Below are positions 10,370 to 22,000 of a DNA stretch of 64,000 nt, piece after piece. Under the pieces are notes generated by a model. It did not search any database. It saw only the letters and a program-made list of their open reading frames with translations, and was not told where the DNA came from. How positions within the stretch are numbered: the first letter of the stretch is position 1; the number at the start of each line of letters is the position of its first letter. Source of the DNA: Lunularia cruciata (taxonomy: Eukaryota > Streptophyta > Marchantiopsida > Lunulariales > Lunulariaceae); contig OX419756.1 in the NCBI GenBank assembly GCA_948567375.1, positions 6,205,001 through 6,269,000 on the forward strand. The letters are read 5' to 3'. The translations under genes and the position numbers were made by a program.

Positions 10370-11400
10370 TACTTATCAACTGCATCCAACGCTGCTCTGC
10401 CAAGCCAAGGCTCACAATCTAGGTCAAACAGTTTAGGTCCATAGCCTGACCTAACATATGATGCTTGGATGCCTCTAACACTATTGGAACAAAGGTAATA
10501 CAAGTGCAAAAACCCATCGCCCATTCTCCCTCATCGACATTGGGCTCCACCAATTGTTGTAATTGTGAGTCCAAAACTAGTCCAAGACCTCCCTCTCAAA
10601 AAGCATGAGAGCTTCAAAAACTCATAAGTGTGGGAAAAGTGGCTTTAGGCTGTCCAACTAGATTCAACACTACCATAGATGACCTATCAGCCAATACCAC
10701 CGTTTGAGATAGACGCCCAACATCCAAGATGTCATTAAAAATGATATGATCTAGTCGCTAAATCTTGTCATACGTGCATTGTAGAACCTCTCTAGGCAAG
10801 AGGTTTGTCCACCAAAGACAAAGACAATGAGCCCGTGATACCACTCTGACTGCATCTAACAAAACACCAAGTCCCATCCAAGAATGGACCTGATCTATAC
10901 TTGCTACCACTCAAGTGCAAGAATCACCCATCAAAGTGACATTCTCCAAAATATAAGCTAGAGAAATGGACTGATGAACCTGGAGATGTCATAATATCCG
11001 TAACATCCCCCAATACACACCAGAATGGAGATCCTAAAGACCCAAACCTTGGCAAGCATGTGTATGTCCCTAACATGGCCATCCCAAAATCACCAAATGA
11101 ATAGGCCCATGTCTCTCCAAATCATGCTCCCCCAATAAGGAAATGTCTACTTGTAGGGCTTTCTGGTAACCCATGATTGCTAACATATTGTTGGTAATCC
11201 CTGACTGTTGATGGTAAAAACTCAAGATACCAATAAGCCAAGTGTGTCACATGATGTATAGAGACTCAACTCGCAATCTCATGTCTCTCCATATACAAGT
11301 ACCTTTGTACTTGTATACCCGTTTATAGAACCGTAGCTAGTCCGGTGCTAATTTCACCAAATAACTCCAATGGACATACTCCCTCTATTAGATACTACCA
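10370..11400 (-). pseudogene. DNMT3-like cytosine-5 DNA methyltransferase domain of a gypsy element
   Basis: The motifs occur in the right order on the minus strand. Motif I is PLELFGEISTGLATVL (about 11373-11326), followed by QRYLYMERHEIAS (motif II region). Motif IV is HLVILGWPC-stop-GHTHACQGLGL with the catalytic Cys codon at 11073-11075; the next codon, where PCQ is expected, is TAG. Motif VI is AYILENVTLMGD (ENV at about 10938-10946). Then come SRAHCLCLWWTNLLPR, and at the end EWAMGFCTC and HHMLGQAMDLNCL, which resemble the RLLGRSW-type end of DNMT3 enzymes. Motifs IV and VI share a frame; motif I is in another. In a live element it would methylate cytosines in DNA; the substrate context cannot be told. 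Stops make this copy inactive. Confidence 0.82.
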
Positions 11401-11775
11401 AGCAATGAGTATGGTATCCAGAGGTGTCAAGGTAACGACTCTGGAGGCTCATCCTCACACTTGTCTCTTGGTGGTACAAAGGCTCCACTCCAAGCCTGCT
11501 ACACCAATTGATCTGCATGTTGCTATAATGCCCCCTCTGAACTCCGCAATGGGACATGCAAGGTGGATAGAACAATCTCACTTGTACTCTAAATCCAAGT
11601 GATCTCTTCTAGTATTGGAGTATCCTTTGCATAGGCGTTCCTCTCCAATAAGTCACCAGGCCAAGTAATTGCACCATTAAAAGCTAAAATTGATGTTATC
11701 AATAGTCCCGGATTGTAGTGAGCCAAGACCGCCACTATTGAAACATATTAGTATGCGACATACTCTTCCCTCACC

Positions 11776-12381
11776 TTATTGCCAACCTGGTCTATAAGAG
11801 GTTGTCTCTTCCCAATAGTCAATATTGAAACCTACGGGGTATAACACTGCTCTCCCAACTAGCACATCATATGACTTAGCTATTGTTGCAATAGCTTGAG
11901 CTCTTACCACCAAGCTATCAGTTGGGTGACCAGGCTGAACCTGGACAACAAGCTCCCTATGTGTGATGTATTGTGTCAAACCACCACCTAGAGATGTCTG
12001 GATCTGAAATAGACACCTCTCCACATTGGTTTTTTGTAACTCAAGACCAACAACTACAACCTTCTCCAACATAAAGGGTTGCACACCAGAGTCAAGTAAG
12101 ACCCTTTGTGGTGTATAGACCTTCCCTAAAGGTCCCAACAAAAAAAAATTTCCCCTCTGGTTATCCAACAAGACAACCCCAAGTGTAAATTGTGCTTGCT
12201 CAAAGGCCAGTCTAGTTGGTAACTCCTCTAGTCTAGTTGCGACTGCTTGCCATAAACCATTGGTTGCTGAGCGGATCCCATGCTCCTCAACTAAGTCAAC
12301 TCCACTATCAACTACCTTTGCTCTAATAGTGGGGATCACATCATCCTTACTCTCACAAAGTATGGTAGCCAACCAAAACAC
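11776..12381 (-). pseudogene. protease region of the methyltransferase element
   Basis: A 201-codon open frame on the minus strand contains PQRVLLDSGVQPFMLEK, with an intact D-S-G retropepsin active site, and further on KSYDVLVGRAVLYPVGF, the second conserved motif. It is bounded by stops on both sides (YRPGWQ then stop). This is the longest intact piece of the element. It lies directly upstream of the methyltransferase reading, with about 370 bases of broken linker between them. In a living copy it would cut the polyprotein into gag, methyltransferase and polymerase parts; the cut sites are not identifiable. Confidence 0.75.
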
Positions 12382-12559
12382 TGGGGTTGGTCAACTCCTA
12401 ATCTATACATGTAACTAGTTGAAAATAATGGATATCGCATAATTAACTGAGCCACCTCCAAAATTGTGCTAGACTTAGTCTATGTAGTAGCAGGTAGTTG
12501 ACTAGTAGGTAGTCCATCATGCACCCCATCATTAGCTACCACACTTGCACTAGGACATC

Positions 12560-14000
12560 TAGGAGCCATGGATGACATCTGTAGGGCCTCAAAGAGTGTG
12601 AAAGACTGAGAAATCTGACCTATCTCTCAACCTCTCCTCTCTATGGGTCCAACTTCATTAATACTCCTCTAGGCTATAGAGCACGTACTGCACTCCTAGT
12701 CATTACAGAAAATGCATCCACTTGTGTTGCTCCGCACATGAAATCCAAGGCATCTTTATCACCAAAATATGAGGTGGAAGCCTCAACACCCGAATCTGAT
12801 CTCCTTTGAGCAAGGGCCATACTAGCCAATCTTTGCTCCAACTACTCAATCCAAGTAGCCATAGATATATCAGAAGTAAGGGCAGGTATTGCACCCCTAG
12901 GTGTAGATCCTCTACCATCTTGTCCTCCATGACCTAGAGCTCCTCTACAACATGCCATAATAGCTCTACCACTCCGTAACTCCGAGTGTAGGTCAAAGCA
13001 CCTATCACTAGTGTGACTAAATTTGTAGCAATGCTCACACTACCTCTATGTAGGTTGTGATGCACTAAAGGTATCAAGTCTGCTGCCCTGAGGGCACTCT
13101 TTCTTATGGTGAGGTTCACCACAAGTCCAACAAGCAACACCAACACTAATTGGCTATTGTTGACCCAAAAATGAAGGTAAGGGTCTAGCTCCACTAGGCC
13201 TTCCACTCGCTCCCTTGGATCTGGGTTGTCCACCTTGTCCTCAAAAATCAACAAGGTGTGGTGCACTCTGTTGCACTCTAGAAGAAGTCACAATTGTGGA
13301 TGAGGTCTCCCTACCAAATCCAAATGTCACCACTCTCTCCTCCACCATGTTGAGCTCAATATGCTCAGCCAAACCAAAGACCACCGCCAAAGTAGCATGT
13401 AACAATGTAGTATCACGAGCTCTACATTGTAACTCCTTGTCCAATATCCCATACCAAAACTAGACTACTTGGATTTCATTAATTCCTTGAGTATAACTGA
13501 TCAGCCATTTCATGTGAGTGTATGCCTCGCATAGGCTCTCTCCAGCCTTCTATTGGAACTTTTGCAAGCTCCTCAACTTGTTAGTACGCACTCCTTGGTA
13601 GTTATGCCTCAAACACAGGAAGAACTCCACCATGGGATTAAACCCTAGTACTAAACCACCTCCTATAGAGGTACCTCCACTCGTAGTAGCACTATCTCTA
13701 GCTAGTGCATCTCCAGTAGCTTCACCAACACTTCTTGAGCTAGAACTTGTGGGTATAGTTGATCAACACCTAGCAACCAAGCCTAAAGTAATGGAGACAT
13801 AGTTCAAAGACCAATATTTTCTCCATAACTCAATCTCCTCCAAGTGAGTTCTCTTGAACTCATGGTAATGGTCCATTGGCGGACCCTCCAAATGCTGAAA
13901 CAAGCTCTTCCAGCCATGAAAGTGTGAACAAAGTTGGGTTCTGCATCTATTGTAAATCTTACCAACTAGTAAACTCTTGGATGAAGTCATCCAACTCAAT
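12560..14000 (-). pseudogene. gag with two zinc knuckles, methyltransferase element
   Basis: From about 14000 downward the minus strand reads a retrotransposon gag capsid domain (GVRTNKLRSLQKFQ, AGESLCEAYTHMKWLI, FWYGILDKELQ, LAEHIELNMVEERVV). Two CCHC knuckles follow: CWTCGEPHHKKEC at about 13105-13150 and CEHCYKFSHTSDRC at about 12985-13040, both with spacing C-x2-C-x4-H-x4-C. A coiled, glutamate-rich tail extends to about 12700. Several stops (CAG or TGG derived) interrupt. The first residues near 13999 (MSWMTSSKSLL) are probably not the true start. Confidence 0.75.
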
Positions 14001-15100
14001 GGTATCCACTATACCCAAGTAAAACCTAAGGCCTTTAAAGGCCCCATAAATCTTGTCCATGTCCCACAACAATGGTGCGGATACACCAAGGGCACTCTCA
14101 ATGAATCAACTCATGTGTCAAACTCTAACTTAGAGTCAATCTCTCCCTCATTGGGACCTTAGATATAGGCTGATATCGAGCATCACTCCAAGTAAACCCA
14201 CTACGTATTGCAGGTCTATCTCCTTTGGAATTCCCAAATAACTCCTCATGACAAAGTAACCACAAATTGCCAACCACAATTGCAACCACAAGTACCCCAC
14301 CAAGAACCAACACCAACTAAGCACCACCAAGTGCCAATACCAATGGAAGAGTAACTACAAATGTAAATCTAAATGAGACAACTACACTAGGGGAAAGTGC
14401 AACATGTAACCTACCAACACAACACACACTCTCATGGTCTGCAGGTCATCACTTCCTACCTCACTGAAGAGAAACAAAGAAAGTCTAACTGGTCATCATT
14501 CCAATCTCACCACCAAGAGCATACCAAAGTACCAACAATCTAAATTTAGTGCATCTCACACAAACATGATGCACAAACATGCAGTAGAGAAAGGAGAGGG
14601 TCCAATCACAAGAAATTTAAACAACAATCTATCTCATAAAGCAACATGGAGCTGACTTAACCACCATTTGGCATTTGATATAATAGATATTCTTATCTAC
14701 GGTTTACGTTACCAAGATCACCAAGAATGGAATCAAACTGCATCTCCTAGCCAAAGCTACAAGTGTATAGATAACCATGGAATAGTCATTAGGATAACAA
14801 GTGAGGGTGGACCAGTTGGCTAGGACACCAATCTAGGAACCAGAGATCTAAGGGTCAAACCCTATTACGCACAATCTAATAGGATGGGTAGAATTTGCTA
14901 AACAATGACCAAGATCTACTCTAAACTAGCAAGCTGGCTTGTTGGCCTTTCTAGTCCTTCATAGCCTCTCATAGCCCACATCCCTAAACCTCAAAGCCTC
15001 TAAATGCTAAAAATTGATGTAAAATTTGACATAAACCCTAAAGTTGGCTGGCTGCCAAATCCTCCATTAACTCTTCACTTGAGCCAAATTGAAAAAATAG
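14001..15100. other. leader or spacer between gag and the LTR-like repeats
   Basis: No conserved protein is readable here. Given the minus-strand element on its left and LTR-like repeats on its right, this would be the 5' untranslated leader of the methyltransferase element plus decayed gag start. I could not find a convincing primer-binding site. A plant-initiator-tRNA-type PBS was looked for and not seen. Confidence 0.4.
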
Positions 15101-16540
15101 GTTTCTCCAAATCACAAATTCACAAGGATAGGTTCACAACTCCACCTTGTATTTCACTTTTTGAGCTCAACTCGCAACAAATTGGTCTTGCTTTCACCTC
15201 TTGAACTCAAAATCAAAACCATTGCTAAAAAATTGCTTCTCTTTGCTCAAAATTTGGCCGTCACTTCCGCACACCATCTACCTCACTGCCTAATTTGTAT
15301 CAATCAATGAGCTTCTACACACCAAAGAAAACCTAAACTTTGATCAAGCTACCAACGACCTACCGAGTTTGGAGATACCACCAACACTCGTAGTTCTTGC
15401 ATCCAAATTCCCTTGATCTCACTTCTTTGATACAATCAGTTTGTTACACCACTCAAATCAACTCAACTCAGATCAGTACTTGATTTGTCACTCTATAAAT
15501 TACCAATAATTGGACACGGATGATAGTCAAGCTACACCCACTCTAGCTAAGAGAATCCAGGTGACGCTCGCCGGCCTTTGTCCACCATAGCCAAGAACTT
15601 GAAGGCTCAACTCCAGAGAAGTTCTCTAGAGTTGCACTTTGAAAGTGTACCCTAGACTCGAGTTAAGTCTGAAACCCTAATGGTCCCATTGACATCACAC
15701 CCAATGGTGCAACTGGTGCAAAGTGATGGTGGGCCCCACCATGAAGTCAGTACTCCAAACACAAAATCTGACCTTCAAAAGTAGTCTACAAGTAACTGCT
15801 AAAATACCTCTAACCACTATCACTGCAACTCTAGTGTCCGAGCAATCTAGACGCGATACTACAAATGGCATGACACTTTCTTCAAATCTTTAATTTGTGG
15901 GAATACGTTCCCAACTCCACCTTCAATTTTCCCTTCGAGCTCAATTTTGTACCACATTTGTTCTACTTTCACCTCTTGAGCTCAAAACAAACACCACAGC
16001 TTGAAATTGATTCTCTTCTCAAGGAAATTTGGCCAGCCCTTCCATACATCGTCTGCCTCAATACCAAATCTGCATCATTTAGAAGAGCTTTTGAACACGA
16101 GTTTGCTCTCAACTCAAATCACACTCAATTAGGTTAGTACTTGATATGTCCCTAAACAATCTGCCAACAATTGGACACTAATTACAATCAAGCCACACCC
16201 ACTCTAGCTAAGAGACGCCAGATGATGCTTGTCGGCCTTTGTCCACCATAGCCAAGAACTCAAAGGCTCAACATCAAAGAAGTGAGCTCTCTAGAGCTGC
16301 ACTTCAAAAGTATACCCTTTGATCTTGACCTAAACCTCCAACTCTAATGGTCATATTGACTGCACACCCGATGGTGTGAACGGTGCAAGTGATGGTGGGC
16401 CCCACCATGTAGTTAGTACCCCAAACATGAAATCTGACCATCAACAGTAGTCTATGAGTAATTGCCAAAATACCTTTGACTACCAACACTACTACTCCAA
16501 TGTTCGAGTAATCTAGGTGAGATGCTACAAATCGTGACAT
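15100..16540 (-). repeat. two tandem LTR-like copies
   Basis: Two copies of a roughly 0.66-0.77-kb unit lie head to tail. On the minus strand one begins near 16540 with TGTCACGATTTGTAG and the other near 15874 with TGTCATGCCATTTGTAG. They share AGCCAAGAACT (15590 and 16250), ATGGTGGGCCCCACCATG (15725 and 16391) and a CAACTCCACCTT block near 15137 and 15911. The spacing differs by about 110 bases between the two halves, so one copy carries an indel. Starts with TG and the position upstream of a minus-strand gag suggest LTRs, possibly a tandem formed by LTR recombination. Confidence 0.6.
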
Positions 16541-16714
16541 GCATCTCCATTACTCACTTGTGAGTATGGTTCTACACTAGATGTAGTAGCAGTCCATATG
16601 ACATGGTGTCTTTTTGGAGGATAGAGGATAGATACCCATGATGTTATTAGGGACATAGTGTTTGCTATGGCATGATAGAGTGGATACTTGGTTTGGAAGG
16701 ATCGTTCGTATACT

Positions 16715-17010
16715 TTGTAGATGACACGTATCAAGGTAGACTTATACTTGGTCCGAGATGATCAGGTGCCAATAGCGGATGTTGTGGTTATGGACCCTAT
16801 GCATGGTCCAATTCTGGCGAGAGTGATTAACCATCCCCAAGGATGGGCGGCAAGTGCAACAACAACTCACAAGGTCTCCAGGTATAGGAGTATGTAGCAA
16901 GGTCACCTCTTTGTTCCTCTAGCCTTGGACTTATATGGAGCGCGGTAGACATATTTGTCAAGGAGTGCATGAGAGCTTATCATGTTAGACAACGTGTGTC
17001 TTTACGGAAA
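16715..17010 (+). pseudogene. retroelement-like coding fragment, possibly non-LTR
   Basis: The plus strand reads KVDLYLVRDDQVPIADVVVM, then INHPQGWAASATTTHKVSRY, then QGHLFVPLALDLYGAR before decaying. The last motif, RY....FVPLA.D.YG, resembles a segment often seen downstream of reverse transcriptase in non-LTR-type plant retroelements. Without more of the polymerase the class is uncertain. Stops split the frame at about 16890 and 16945. Confidence 0.35.
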
Positions 17011-17149
17011 TAGTGGTTGTTGTAATCCATAGGATAGCAATCACACTAGGTAATGCTTCTCCAAATGCTCCCGTTGTTTGTAGAAGGTACGACTTGCATA
17101 ACTTCAATATCTTAGGTCCATAAAGGACAGATTTCTCATATCTACTCTA

Positions 17150-17262
17150 TTGGGACTTACCTTTTACTTACATTTTACCTATTTTATCTCACCCTTGTAC
17201 AGATTGATGGGGTCTTCCAGCCCTTCAGGATTTCTAAGCGGTCCCCTATTTTCCTTTGATTT
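17150..17262 (+). repeat. short interspersed element, copy B
   Basis: The core TTGTACAGATTGATGGGG followed by TCTTCC and, 20 bases on, a GCGGTCCCC block matches the sequence at 32798-32885 and 45682-45777. In this copy the 3' arm of the GATGGG/CCCATC hairpin is degraded (reads CCAGCC). I see no clear target-site duplication here. Confidence 0.6.
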
Positions 17263-17364
17263 TGATGTATGCAGTGACACATAAAGGGAGAGGGCCGAGT
17301 GCCCAAAGGCTCGTGGGGTTGGGGTCTCGTGCCCTTTGGCACGAGACAACTTGCAAAATAGCAC

Positions 17365-17607
17365 TTGTGATATCCAACTTGTATTAGAAACAACATTCTT
17401 GACATTTATATCAATTCTGGTTAAGGTTTGAAGAAAAAAGCACATTGTACCTATCTTTTGAAGTTTTAACTTCTCTAGAGCGTCCTGAATTTGATCTATC
17501 TCTTGTTTGTCGTCATTTTTATCTTGTTCTATTGGCATATCTCTTCTATTTTGACCTTTGATACATGTTTTGAGGCTTTCCCGTGAATTTCTCTTCTAAG
17601 GAACCAA
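17365..17607 (-). repeat. dispersed repeat, first copy, gag-like coiled region
   Basis: This stretch matches 42930-43268 along its length (shared GTGATATCCAACTTGTATTAG at one end and CTAAGGAA-CAATA at the other). On the minus strand it reads IDQIQDALEKLKLQKI, a charged, possibly coiled segment that could come from a retroelement gag, but no diagnostic motif is present. The other copy carries a minisatellite expansion in the middle. Confidence 0.6.
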
Positions 17608-17847
17608 TACCTTCCCTGGTCCCTGATTTCCCATCTTTCTTTCTTGTTATCCTACGCGGTCTCCTTTTACCCATATTTAAATTTCTGAGGATCCCATACA
17701 ACACATTATCCGTGCTGAAAGGAGCGCGTCTTGATAACGTGACACAATAAGAATAATTCACAGTGACGGCGGAGAGTGCATAGGCAGGCCATACGGTAGT
17801 CAGTTTTCGAGGGATGGGTTTCTTCCACGCCCGATGCGATAGGCGCG

Positions 17848-19052
17848 ATGGGATTCAACAAGTTCCTGAACAATGTTCTCGGGACCCAGTTCATTAGTAA
17901 GAAGGATCTGCGACCCGGGCAGCATATCTATGTGTACAGAAAAGAAAAGGCCACATGTATACGCACCACGGTGAGAACTATTTTCTGAACTACTCTGGAT
18001 CTATGTACGAAAGTTCACCTCGTTGCTCGTGAGATTAGTTGGTATACGCATCCCGAATGAAGCATAACCAGAACTGAACGATGGATGTATTTCTTGAGAA
18101 GCTCAAATTTCCAATTCTCCAGGCAGTTCTAAACCCCATAAATGCTTCCTGTGTCTGGATTGAACTCCAAATTGTCTGGCTAGGTTTGTTAAATTAGCAA
18201 GTAAGCATCTGATTGATCCGCTCAACAGTCGTTCATCTTAGCTATTTCCGGTTTTCAAAGAAATCAGCAAGCGATAATACTCGACGAAATGAGTAAGAAA
18301 ATTATCAATGACGAGAATTCCTTCCCATGCTGTAGGATATGTCCACAGACATCACAGGCGAAGAGCTCCAGTTAAACGCCCCACATACTGCGTCGATAGT
18401 CATTTGAAATCAGAAGATGATATAGAACACGAATGTGGATGGTACGTTGGAGAAGAGAAGTGCGGTGTAATCAAATCCTGCGTCGACTGTTTTGCCGCCG
18501 GGCACAATCTCCATCTTTATGGTTACGGACTCGATTGGGAAAGGTGTAGCAGGACCCGAGGTGGTAAGTTTCCACTATATGGACTTCCAGAACTTGTTTA
18601 ACTGATTTCATTGTACATGTTGTGCTTCTTGAGCTCGTGTGCTTCGCAATCATAGACTCAATTGCAAGTACATTCTCGGTGTCATCATAGGTCTCAAAAT
18701 TGTTGATCCGATTTTGACTAACGTACTTCTCTTTTTCAATACGATACGTCTGCTTGATACGGAATTATATCTTTTGTCGCCTAGATATCGATGTCTGTGG
18801 TTGCACTAATAAGATAAATGGCATCAATTTGCAGGAACAAATATCACGCATTCAAAAGATAGTTCGGAATCTGCAATTCTGAGACGAGCTCAAAAGCTAC
18901 TGATATCAGACGGCTTCGGACAGTAAAACTTTTTGACAAAAAATTGCGAACACTTTGCGCTCTACTGTAGCACTGGGCGCACTGTACAGAGCGAGCAAGT
19001 TGTGGGATTGGGGGCCCTTCAATGCTTAGTAGGATGGGTATCAGGCTCGTAA
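17848..19052 (+). pseudogene. NC/LRAT-domain gene, dead copy
   Basis: It matches the intact gene at 46019-47676. Exon 1 starts with the same ATG and MGFNKFLNNVLGTQFIS reading, but an AAAAG-type insertion near 17940 shifts the frame before the GHMYSHHG motif. The second exon is absent. Exon 3 remains open (KSCVDCFAAGHNLHLYGYG). The last exon (from 18835) has TAA at 18924-18926 where the intact copy has a Tyr codon, before the catalytic NCEHFALYC motif, which is itself still readable. Three independent lesions make function impossible. Confidence 0.9.
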
Positions 19053-22000
19053 TGGTCATGAGTGCCTAGGATTAGCTCATTCTCTTAGCCAAACCAAGGT
19101 ACGAAACCTGTGAGGCCGCAAGAACAGGCCCCCGAGAACTTGTTTCTTGGAAATACAAACCGCCCAGGTCATTGGAAAATGTAGATAATGGATTATGCAT
19201 TGCATTATGTGTACGATAGAAAGCATTCATACGCGCAGAACATGCATCTCTGGTGGAAGAAGAATTGAATATTATCTACAGCGATGTGTATATTTAGTGC
19301 TGTTGTAAGCTGAAGTCTCGTCAAGCTCACTCCTCTGTTATTTCAGAATCAGTGCCTTTCTAAATGGTTCGCACTACGCTCCCGTTTCTTACAACATTGT
19401 TGGCTAGGAGACGAATTCCTCCCGGGTGGCGTACGCGTGCACGTGGTTGCATGTTTGCTTGGCATAATTGGTCAGCTTGTACAGCATGCAAGCACTTCCT
19501 GATGCAGATAACGTTCATATAGCTGAGTCTTAGTCGTTTTGAGGTGTCTCTCCCGAGTAAGAGCAGGATTAGATCTAGTTTCAGCCTCCCGACCTTAATT
19601 CCAGAATCCAGGACCTCTCTATCCTCAAACATACTCTCAATGTTTGGTTCCCATGTACTCATTATATTCTTATCGATCAAATCTATGGCCCTGGCTTCTG
19701 GCCACGGTATAAGCCTGTCGGGGCAAGCATCGTCAGCTATGTATGCATTGGGCATGTACATGTTTGAAGGCATCCAATATTGGGGGCAGTCACACTAAAG
19801 CATGAATCCTTGAACTACAGAATACAGCGAATTCCACCATCATGTTGGTCTGAAGTTAACTTTTTGCGGTTCAAGTGAAAAATATAGTGGTGGAAATATT
19901 CACCCTATCCTGTCACTATCATTGATTAACTTGTAGGTATTACCAAGTGCCCCCTTTTCTGCTCAAGTACTGTATGATAGATATATACGGCTATACATAG
20001 CCGTAGGCGGTCACTCCTACACAGCAAAGGTGATCCTCCACTACGTAATCTCCTTTCTATAGCCATCACTTCCAACTGCGTGTCAATCGTATTCTCCTTT
20101 CAGCTGCAGGAAAAGCCTCGAGAGACCGATGGACGAGCAATTATACAGGATTCTGTGACTTCAATGGGATGGATTCTTCGAAATGCAGAATCTCGTTAAG
20201 TAAGATGAGAGAAATTTCAGACAAGCGATCCCGGTCACCCAAAGAGAAAAGAGTAGCACCTACTGATCATGAGAAGTAAAGAATAGTCTGAGCACCATCT
20301 TCATTGTACGGACTAATACTGAAAGATTCGGATCACCTGTAGCTAGAGGAATACCATTTACTGATCATCGGAAGTCGGATAATTTTCACTTGCATAGTCT
20401 GAACACGTAAGGGCACCCTCATCTTAAGCAATCAGAACTTCATGCGTCGAAAGTGGAGTTCATATTTCGAATCCCCTAAAATCCAGCACCATCTCACGGG
20501 ATCCAGTACAAAATTTTCACGTCACAGATGTTTGAATTTCTGCCCGGGGTTCCCTGACATCGGAAATCTTCAGATAGCGTCGATATAGAACCACAATATT
20601 GAAGCATGGTTTGTCTATTGCCATAAAACTCTCGACTCAATCCTCGTGGGCACATTAGACTGCAGACATAGATTGAAACGGAAACGCGTAAAAGGATAAG
20701 CATTTTATCCGTGACAGAAAGTGTTGAGATTTTGTAACCCCAGAGTCGCTCAACATGGCACGTGGATGCAATACCCATACATTTATTATCCAGTGGCTCG
20801 TGAATTATACCCAGTATAACTCGTATATGCAGAAGTTGTTCTTACGAGGGACATTTTGATCTGTGAACCTCTAACAGGCGAGCCCCAGTACTGACTTGGA
20901 TATCGGTGCGCAATGTTGCGGACAGTCCGGCTCAATCTCGAGAAGCTTGACCTCTTGTTGAATGTTCTTCTGCGCTCAATCCACCAATGGCGAGGGCTTG
21001 AACGATTCCTCAAGTGCTCTATCAGGTAGCATCCATTTCCTTTTCGCTGAAGTTTCTGTTTCGGCGACGTTTCTTGTTCCCGAGTCCACAGTCAAATCCA
21101 TTAATGTATCTCGTTCTGCCGATATTGCGAAGTTTGCATACATGGTCATGGTGTGGTTTTAGTATCGTTTGGCACGTAACAATTGGTCTGCAAGTGAAGC
21201 ATTGTAATAGACCTGGAGAAGACTTCCACCCCGCAGTCTGAGAAATTAGTTCGCAGTCATGTGTACACTTTTATCTATTCTCATCTCCAGAACTTTTGAC
21301 TTCTGGCCCTCTTGTCTTTCTTTCTCGTGATAATGTCATGATTACAGAATTGGATACAGATCCGTAGATACACGAGGCGCGAGGGTGATTTCCCCAACCA
21401 AACAGTAAGCGTCGATCATCAGGAGAGCTGATGACAGAGAGAACCACTCGTGTAAACTTTTACTTACTCTCATCTAGAAAACTTTAACTCGGTACCTCTT
21501 GTCTTTCTTTCGCATGATAATGTCATGATTACAGAATTGGATACAGATGCGTGAGGCCTGGAGATGACTTCCCCAACCAAACAGTGAGTGTCCACCATCA
21601 CGAGAGCTGATGCCAGGAGGAACTACTCATTTTCAACTGGCTCCCTGTTTAAGAAGTACGGAACTTCCATGTGATTGAAAATGGAGTGCATAAACTTCAA
21701 TATATGTTCATCATCTGCTAGGGGAAGTGCAGCAAGGGATTTCACTCCGTGTGGCCCTGGACTGGAAATTGATAAACGGTGAATTAAGTTATTATTCATA
21801 TTGGATATGTATCAAGTGCTGTATATCTTTTCCTCTGTGACGACTTTACTTGAACAGGATCTGTTCTATAGTACGTACATCTTAATGTGTGAATACTCTC
21901 ATAGACATGCCCCACAAACCGGAAGACGAGAAATGGAAGCTTTATCACCGTTCCTTCAGAATTTGGTGCGTTTGAGAATCCAAACTTGCGCAAATTCTAA

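Larger units (their letters stand above)
9441..14000 (-). mobile_element. Ty3/gypsy element with a built-in DNA methyltransferase
   Basis: Reading the minus strand from about 14000 downward gives gag with two zinc knuckles, protease, a cytosine-5 methyltransferase, then the first part of reverse transcriptase, cut off at about 9440. The methyltransferase lies between protease and reverse transcriptase, which is not the standard gypsy plan. Many in-frame stops and at least one frameshift inside the methyltransferase show it is dead. LTR-like tandem copies follow on its 5' side at 15.1-16.54 kb. I recall capture of cytosine methyltransferases by Ty3-type elements being reported in some algae and dinoflagellates; I cannot check whether this family has been described. 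Confidence 0.85.

Noticed and set aside
19360-19773. 137-codon minus-strand frame in duplication copy 1
   Set aside because: The matching place in copy 2 (about 48000-48420) is broken by stops and frameshifts, and no family is recognised.
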